A stretch of 64,000 nt of DNA, from the NCBI RefSeq assembly GCF_016545825.1, contig NC_052613.1, positions 2,170,001 through 2,234,000 on the forward strand. The letters are read 5' to 3'. The first letter of the stretch is position 1. The number at the start of each line of letters is the position of its first letter. The notes under the pieces were generated by a model. It saw only the letters and a program-made list of their open reading frames with translations, was not told where the DNA came from and searched no databases. Positions 57,382 through 64,000 of the stretch are shown piece by piece. This stretch comes from Eucalyptus grandis (Eukaryota; Streptophyta; Magnoliopsida; Myrtales; Myrtaceae). Position numbers and translations under genes: made by a program.

Positions 57382-57591
57382 CATTATAGACTTAGAGTCA
57401 AGAAACTAACAGCTGTGATCAAACTATGAATTCCACAAAGCCATCTTTCATTAGACTGCAAGACAACTCGAATATAGGACGCAAGGCAACTAAATAAAAG
57501 GCTAAAAAAAAACATAATAATCACTATACAAGCACAAATAACATACCAACCGGCACTTTTGGCTGACTGACAACACATTGAATAGATCACT

Positions 57592-57847
57592 AGTGCGCTT
57601 CATAATATTTATGTTCTTAGGAATAATCTCTGTCCAGAAATTTTTTTTTCCATTTCTATTCCCAAGAATAAAGAAGTAAATTCATTTTACTTGTTTTTTT
57701 ATTCCAAACCTATTCCTTGATTAGTTTTCTATTCCAAGGAATAGAGAAATTTGACAACGTTACCAAATAGATTTCTATTTTTTTTTTTCAATTTTGGGGA
57801 ACATAAAAGTAGATAAGTAGAAAAACATAATGGTTATCAAATAAGCC
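57592..57847. mobile_element. Short TIR MITE, relative of 49431-49688
   Basis: Shares internal words (CTGTCCAGAAA, TACTTGTTTT, TATTCCAA) and backbone position with 49431-49688. Ends decayed. Confidence 0.6.
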
Positions 57848-58059
57848 CTTGGACCTTCTCTATGGCCTTTTTCTTCCTCCTTCTACTTACGACATGGACT
57901 TCGGACTTCTTTGAATAGCGAAAACAAAAGAAACAACAAATCTTGACAATTCTCTACCATTTTTTTTTTTTTTTTGGTAAAAGTAATAAATATATAGAGG
58001 AAGGGCCAAATGTACAAAAGATCACGGCATCAAAAACTTGCACTCAAGATGAGAAAACA

Positions 58060-61000
58060 TTATGAGTGAAAGCATGCCATGATGTAAAAGCCACAACTGC
58101 AGCGTCCAAATACAAGGATCAAGAAAACAACAAAAGCAAGCATGGTGGAAATACAACCGGCTAGACACAACCCCTCGGCAAAGGAGGAGAGGACTTCCTC
58201 AAGCATCAATAATAAGATGGGCCATTTAAGGACCCCCTGTGAAGATAATGGGATCAATGCCCCAACTTCTTTGCAACCTTCTGTTCCTAAAGTTGTCCTC
58301 CACATTTCTGAAGGTGCTAGCCTTATCTCTCACCACCTTAAACAAATGGTTCTTCATCGACAGGACAGTGAGGGGTTGATCCCTGAAAAGGATGTTATTC
58401 ATATTCTTCCAAATGATATGGCAAAGAGCACCAAAGGAAAAGCGAGCAATGCTTTTAAAGAAACCCTTGCCCATCAAGAAGGATGAAGCCCAACGGAGGT
58501 TTTCTCCCCAAGATCTGTTTGGCCAAGGTAAATTGCATCTAGCCACCCAAAAGAAAGCAATACCAGCCGTGACAGGACAATAAAAAAATAAGTGATCAAT
58601 AGAATTAGGTATACCATTGCAAAAAGCGCAGGAACCCCTGTCAATTCTACCATAGGATAAAAGTAGAGCTTGGGTGGGTAGCCTGCGTCTGGCAATAAGC
58701 CAAAGGTTAAGCCGATACCTTGGCGTGATTGCGTTGTTCCAAATAAAAGCATGCCAGTAGACAATGGACCACTTTCACCTGATGGTTTCCCAAGTGGCTG
58801 CCACCGTGATCTGGCCCGACGGGTCTTCCCTCCAACAGCATCGGTATGCTTCCTAGGAGAGGATCGGAAGGGGATGATCCCACATCTCAAGGACCATCTT
58901 AAGAGCATGCCCAGCATCAGAAAAGAGATCTACAACTGAAGCCTACCTCGAAAGCCTTGAGCTGTAAATAAGCGAGTCTAAGACTATTAAATTCAGCGGA
59001 CCCCTTGGGTGCCAGTTGTCAAACCAAAGCGATTCCGAGTGGCCATCACCAATCCTCTAGGAGAAGGCATTCGGAAATTCGCTCATGAGACTTAAGAGTT
59101 TATTCCAAGCCCGGGAGCAAATAGCTGGCTTCTTGGCAACCCAAAAGTTCCTCTCCTTTAAAAACGTGGAGTGAATCCATTTGCACCACAAGGCCTCTTT
59201 ATCCAAGGATAGGAGCCAAATGTGCTTCAGCATGGCAGCCCTGTTGCAATCTCGGAGTCTCCGGATACCAATTCCTCCTTCCTTCATAGGAAGACACACA
59301 TCCTCCCAAGCCACCTTGGCACCTACTCTACCCAATTCCAGGCATTTCCACAGGAATTGTCTGAGGATTTTCTCAATCTAGTCCAACACAGCTATAGGAA
59401 GCATGAAAACACTCGCCCAATAGGTTTGGATAGTATGAAGAACTAAGCTAATAAGTTGTAGACAGCCAGCTAGAGAAAGGAAGCAGTGAGTCCAAGATTG
59501 AACCATTCTTGTAATTTTGCTAACGAGAGTGCAACAGTCGGCCTTTTTGAGTTTTGAGGTAATAATAGGAACTCCTAGATACCGAATTGGCAAGTTACCT
59601 TCAGGGAACCCAAACTCAGAGAGAATATGATTCCTTAAGGTAGACGTGCCTCCCACAATGAATACTTCACTCTTAGTAGCATTTGGCCGCAAGCCACTCC
59701 AGGAGGAGAAGGTTTGGAGGCCTTCTTTGAGGAGGGCCACCAAAGGTAAGTCCGCCTCGCAAAAAAAAAAAGACATCGTCCACAAAGAATAGATGTGAGA
59801 GATTTGTTAACTTGCACTTACAGAAGAACTTAAACTCTAGCTTTGAGGAGCACCTAATTAAGATCCCTGAAAGCACCTCCATAACCAAAGTAAATAGATA
59901 GGGAGAGATAGGATCACCTTGACAAAGGCCGCGACCACTCACAAAGAATCCGTGAAGCTCTCCATTTAGTGCAATTGAGAATTTAGGAGTGCGCACACAT
60001 GTCATAATAAGGTGAACCACAAACTCAGGAAATCCAAAAGCCAAGAGAACCCTCTCAAGAAAGTCCCGATCAACCGTGTTGTAAGCTTTCCTAAAATCCA
60101 CCTTAATCGCACACCTAAGCAAGTATGGCCAAAGGTGGAATCTGGAGAAAAGCTCCTAGGCCAATAAGATATTATCTCCATTACACATGCCCTTCACAAA
60201 CGCGCTTTGAAAAGGACTAATCACGCTTTTCAAAACTGAAGCAACCCGATTGGACAACAACTTGGTAATGCACTTATAAATAGTGTTGCAGCAAACAATT
60301 AGCCTGTAATCATCCACTGAGGTCGCATTCAGCACTTTTGGCACCAGCACCAAAATAGTGTTATTATCTCCCTCAAATGCCCGCCAGTGGTGAAGAAGTC
60401 CATAACAGCTATTGTAACCAAATGGCCAACTATTTCCCGATTCTCCTTGAAGAATTCAACTGTAAAGCCGTCTGGGCCTAGAGTCTTACCCCTAGCTAAG
60501 GAGAATAAGTTATCACGAACCTCCAATTCCATGACCGATCGGCTAAGGAAGCTAACCTGTTCGGCCGAGAGCGGATGCTGGATGACCTCCCGAATCTCCT
60601 CAATCGAAGGCCTATCAAGCTCTACCTGCGATGTTAGAAGATCTTGAAAGTACTCAACAAATCTCCACTGCACCAAGATCGGCTCAGTGATAAGGTTCCC
60701 CGAACAGTCCTGGACTAAGAGGATTTTGTTCCTCAATTGCCTCATGTTGACATACTGATGGAAGAACTTTGTATTTCGGTCTCCCTCATTAAGCCACCTG
60801 ACTCTTGATTTCTACCTAAAGAAAGACTCCTCAAAGGATTGTAGGTTAGTAAAAACCTGTCACTATTCTTTCTCCAACTCAACAAGATCAACAGAAGTAG
60901 GATCCCGTTGTAAATCCGCCTGAGTGGCCTCCAAGGCCATCCTCGCATCTGCTATCTTGGTAAAGATATCAAAGAAAGACTCTCTGTTAAGAAGCTTTAG

Positions 61001-61850
61001 ATGAACCTTGAGAGCTTTGAGTTTACAAACAAGTCTGAACATAGGCACTCTTTCCTCAGGAGCCTCCTAAACCTGCGAAAACAATATCATTGAAATCCGG
61101 ATGTTTCATCCAAAAGTCAAAAAACTTAAAAGGACTTCCTCCGAGGAGTCGGGTTGAGCACCTTGACCACCATAGGCGAGTGATCTGAGATGCCCGGGGC
61201 TAGAAAAGATGCTTCCGAGTAAGAGAAAGAAAGGCTCCAGCGACAGTTCACTAGGACTCTATTAATCTTCCTCGCTTTCCTAGCAGCACCCATTGAAGTT
61301 GTCCAAGTGTATCTGAAGCCAACATACCTCAAGTCTTCAAGCTCTGCTTGGGCCAAACACTGACTAAAATCGTCAAAGCACGAGATCCAAGCATTCGAGC
61401 CACCTACCTAGTCAGAAGGGTCTTTTATAGCATTAAAATCCCCAATCACTAGCCAAGCAGAATTTTGCAAAGCGACACTTCTAGAGATAAGATCCTCCCA
61501 CAGAGATCTCCGGAGGGTAAAAGTGTGTTCTCCATAAATAACAGACACGCAGCAAACCACTCCAAATTCTAACCATCAGAGGTATCCATACACCGCCTGA
61601 CTAGAGACAAAAAAAAAGCTTCAAAGCTAACCTATAAAGGGTCCCAACCAATCTAAATCCTGCCCCTAGGGGATAATTCATAATTTGTAATCCAAGCTCA
61701 ATTCCTCAACAAACTTCTAGAAATGGAGCTAAACAGATTCTCCGGCACCTTAGTTTCCAGTAAACCAACCAAAGACAACCGATGTGAAAAGACCAGGTTA
61801 CGAATCTCAGCCTGCCTAGTGGGGCCAACAAGGCCCCTAACATTCCAACA
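58060..61850 (-). pseudogene. LINE ORF2: endonuclease, RT, C-terminal region
   Basis: The endonuclease begins WNVRGLVGPTRQAEIRN at 61847 and ends with LAPGISDHSPMVVKVL near 61140, including the SDH catalytic motif. RT blocks: GPDGFTVEFFKE, SVISPFQSAFVKGM, IKVDFRKAYNTVDRDFL (catalytic Asp), RGLCQGDPISPYLFT and FVDDV (FADD motif, 59773-59787). A 12-13-base homopolymer just after it (near 59760) shifts the frame. RYLGVPIITSKLKK and a C-terminal zf-RVT-like piece (VAWEDVCLPMKEGGIGIR; ASSFLMGKGFFKSI) follow in other frames. Many stops; not functional. Confidence 0.82.
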
Positions 61851-62055
61851 ACATTATGTAAATATATACAAAGAAAGAAAAGAGACCAAGGGTTACCTCC
61901 TTTTTGGAGGCTTGCGCCTAGAGGTAGGTGGAGCCGCTGGAACTGAGGGAGGGGTGGTTGAGGATCAAGAGCCAGCAACTTGTCCTGGATAGACTCAACA
62001 ACCGTAGCAACTAGAGAAGCTCTCGGAGAAGGACTAGGGGACAGCAAGTCCTCAT

Positions 62056-63181
62056 CTAAGGTCTCAATTCGATCGGCGGAGTCCTCTGGCTCCTTAGCAC
62101 TAATCGGCTCCTAGGAAGCTTCAATAGGGCTAAAGGACTCCTCTTCAGTAGTGGGAACATAAGTATCCGTCCTGGTAAGGATTTGCAGTGCTCTCTAGGC
62201 ATTGAGAGTTGACGTAAAAGGCAAACTCCTCTTGACCACAGCAGCCTTTTGCTTGAGGACACAACCCTGATCTCCGAAGCTAACCAAAAGGGCAGATGCA
62301 ACTTCCCTTGGCAGGGGAGGCTTCTTTTTCTTCCCCTTGACCTACTTCCAATCCTTTCCAGCCTCTTGAGAACCTTCCGCCACCACCGGAGCAGAAGCGA
62401 GGAGTTGGGCTGCAACAAGAGGGGCGGGTGCAGCCTGTTTTTGCCGTGCATCAACCACCAAAGTTGGGACAGCAAGGGAATTCACATAGCAGTGTTCGAA
62501 CAAGCCACATTTGTTGCACTTAAGTGGTCTCCACTCATACTCGATAGCAATCGATCAAACAACCCCAGGCAAGGTCACATTCACAGAGGAAACCCTTGGT
62601 TGGTTGGCTTTGATCTCAACACACACTCTTGCGAAAAAAATCATCCTCATTTGTTCCGTGCATTGGTCCACATAAAAGGGTTTGCTAACGGCACTCGTGA
62701 TGGCACTAATCACCGACGCCCACCAAAGATCAAAAGGAAGGTTCTTCAATCTTATCCAGACCGGCACCGAGGTTTGCTTAACTTTCTTCAATTCTAACAA
62801 TGGCTTCCATTATTGTAGAATAAGCGACACACTCACCACAGTTAGAGGGCCATCCTCCAAGATCTTCCTTCGGAAAATCGGGTCAGGAATATGGAAGAAA
62901 TAAAAGCCCTGATCATTGGCCATAATCTCAACAAGTTTCTGCCCCCAACTATACTTGAGAGAGTTCTCTGTGAGCTAAAACGAGAGCCTCCTCCCCACAT
63001 AGTACCCAACAAGGCATTCATGCAATTTGGGATCCACCGCTTCAAGCACTTCATCAGCAAGGTTGACAGCCGAAACATTATCCGCAAAGGTAGGCGGAAC
63101 ATACGAGAGCTCATATCCCTTGGCAGCAAGTCGGGCTACGTTCGCCCAAGAGCAAGCCTGAGGGGCCTTGGAGCTCCTCAA
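62056..63181 (-). pseudogene. LINE ORF1 (gag-like, DUF4283 and degenerate zinc knuckle)
   Basis: Fragments in order: ANVARLAAKGYELSYVPP, ECLVGYYVGRRLSF (ending in a stop at 62975), then in another frame FHIPDPIFRRKILEDGP and VSVSLI. Next VPVWIRLKNLPFDLWW (typical DUF4283), FYVDQCTEQMR, VEIKANQPRV, and CNKCGLFEHC, a CCHC knuckle whose last Cys is changed. The Lys/Ser-rich tail is broken by stops. Probably an RNA-binding nucleic-acid chaperone in the active ancestor. Confidence 0.75.
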
Positions 63182-63190
63182 TTGTTAGAA

Positions 63191-63810
63191 AGTTTAGCAT
63201 AATAAATATTTAAAAAGAAAACCCAAGAGCTCTCTCATTTGTAATGTCCACCAAAACAAATAGGACCGATTGCTTTTATACTAATTTGGTGTGTTAGTGT
63301 TTTCAATATGAGCTAAAGAGAAAAGAATGACCTTGGTGGAGATTGTCAATTGGTCGGGTTCTGCCTGGACCTATTGGTAGAGAGATTTAGGGCACTTCCA
63401 AACGTTCTCGATCTTACTCTTTTTCTTTTTTCAAATGCACAATCATTGATTCCTTTTAGACAATGTAAGCAACCAGCCATCAAAATGTGAAAATTTACAA
63501 AAATAGAAGTATTTTGATTTATTGATTTATTATTATGCTTTCAATGATCTCATGAAGAGATTTTCTACGAATTCTTGACCGCTAGCTTGCATGGTCATCA
63601 CAAGGGAGATGAAATCAATGATGGAATAGACCACAATCCAAGAGACTGACTAAATTTTGAGGGCACGGACGAAGAAGCCTCCCAAAAGTTTGGATGGGTC
63701 CCCAATACATAGAATTATGGCCCTGTTGTAGACTTAGAGTCAAGAGAAGAACGAATTCAATCAGATGAATTCCACAAAGCCATCTTTCTTGATGGGCTAA
63801 AGAAGCTCGC
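63191..63810. other. Array backbone upstream of peptide copy G
   Basis: Parallel to 49840-50410. No gene. Confidence 0.6.
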
Positions 63811-63931
63811 TACATTATACATTCAAGCCATCCAGTCCTTCAACTTTCGAACTTTGCCTATGATCCGATGTTCATCATTGCCACTCTCGTAGTGTGATTG
63901 CATTGTGATCTTGCCTGGTTCAAGAGCGATG

Positions 63932-64000
63932 ATGAAAAAGAACACTGTCGAGAGAGAGTGGGTGGTGATAGCAGTGGCAGCAAATCTGCTCATCATGGTG
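63932..64000 (+). CDS. Small secreted protein, paralogue G, cut by the window end
   Basis: 23 codons of exon 1: MKKNTVEREW then a hydrophobic stretch, at the same distance (about 110 bp) from a TATTATACATT-like TATA word (63814-63822) as in the other copies. Signal peptide half visible. The rest of exon 1, the intron and exon 2 lie outside the window, so intactness is unknown. Confidence 0.5.
   Translation, partial: MKKNTVEREWVVIAVAANLLIMV

Larger units (their letters stand above)
57959..63190 (-). mobile_element. L1-type LINE, near full length but decayed
   Basis: On the minus strand the element begins about 63190 and ends in a poly(A) tail (T run at 57959-57975 on the plus strand). It carries an ORF1-like region with a DUF4283-type domain and ORF2 with endonuclease, reverse transcriptase and C-terminal region in the L1 order. 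It lies in backbone that elsewhere reads 'caattctcaaccgttattattcc...catgaatattt'. About 40 bp of that backbone are missing and no clear target duplication remains. Both genes contain many stops and frameshifts. Confidence 0.88.

Overview
This is nuclear DNA of a flowering plant, probably a woody eudicot. The evidence is spliced genes with GT-AG introns, a LysM receptor-like kinase, Ty1/copia, Ty3/gypsy, LINE, SINE and TRIM retroelements, and many small TIR transposons. The TIR and hairpin elements remind me of Myrtaceae genomes, but that is an impression and cannot be shown here.

The backbone is an old, much-rearranged tandem array. One ancestral unit, carrying a small two-exon gene for a secreted, cysteine-free protein of about 115-140 aa, recurs across almost the whole window. 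Copies sit at about 6.65 kb (A), 13.9 kb (B), 19.7 kb (C), 35.4 kb (D), 44.9 kb (E), 50.5 kb (F) and at the right edge, 63.9 kb (G, cut by the window). Two orphan second exons (12.3 and 15.8 kb) mark decayed copies. A, B, C, E and F keep an open frame through the same phase-1 intron. D has a frameshift. Exon 1 is a signal peptide. Exon 2 is a conserved Gly/Lys-rich core, a basic stretch, an SR(S/N)LR block and a variable Pro/Ser-rich tail. I do not recognise the family; a secreted signalling-peptide precursor is a reasonable guess.

Layout. 1-9 kb: a GC-rich island, a Mutator-like element, a hAT element with 8-bp duplications, a 1.45-kb fold-back element and peptide gene A. 9.1-12.3 kb: a 3'-truncated Ty3/gypsy element joined to an orphan exon 2. 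13-21 kb: genes B and C, a copia LTR fragment and a 9-bp-TSD TIR element. 21-29.2 kb: a TIR element with a GC-rich core, a SINE, and a complete but mutated Ty1/copia element (247-bp LTRs, about 2% diverged, TTTAG duplications). 31.8-33.4 kb: a PIF/Harbinger-like and a Mutator-like element. 35-43 kb: peptide copy D followed by a broken LysM receptor kinase gene, with an 839-bp Harbinger-like insertion between them. 44.5-49 kb: gene E and a solo LTR with a SINE nested in it. 49.4-53.8 kb: a second copy of the D-plus-LysM block (gene F and a truncated LysM exon). 54-57.4 kb: a ~312-bp tandem repeat interrupted by another solo LTR and a TRIM. 57.9-63.2 kb: a decayed LINE on the minus strand, then the start of copy G.

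The only genes that look potentially functional are the small secreted-protein paralogues. The receptor kinase and all autonomous transposon genes carry stops or frameshifts. Empty-site comparison between duplicated blocks fixes several insertion boundaries to the base.
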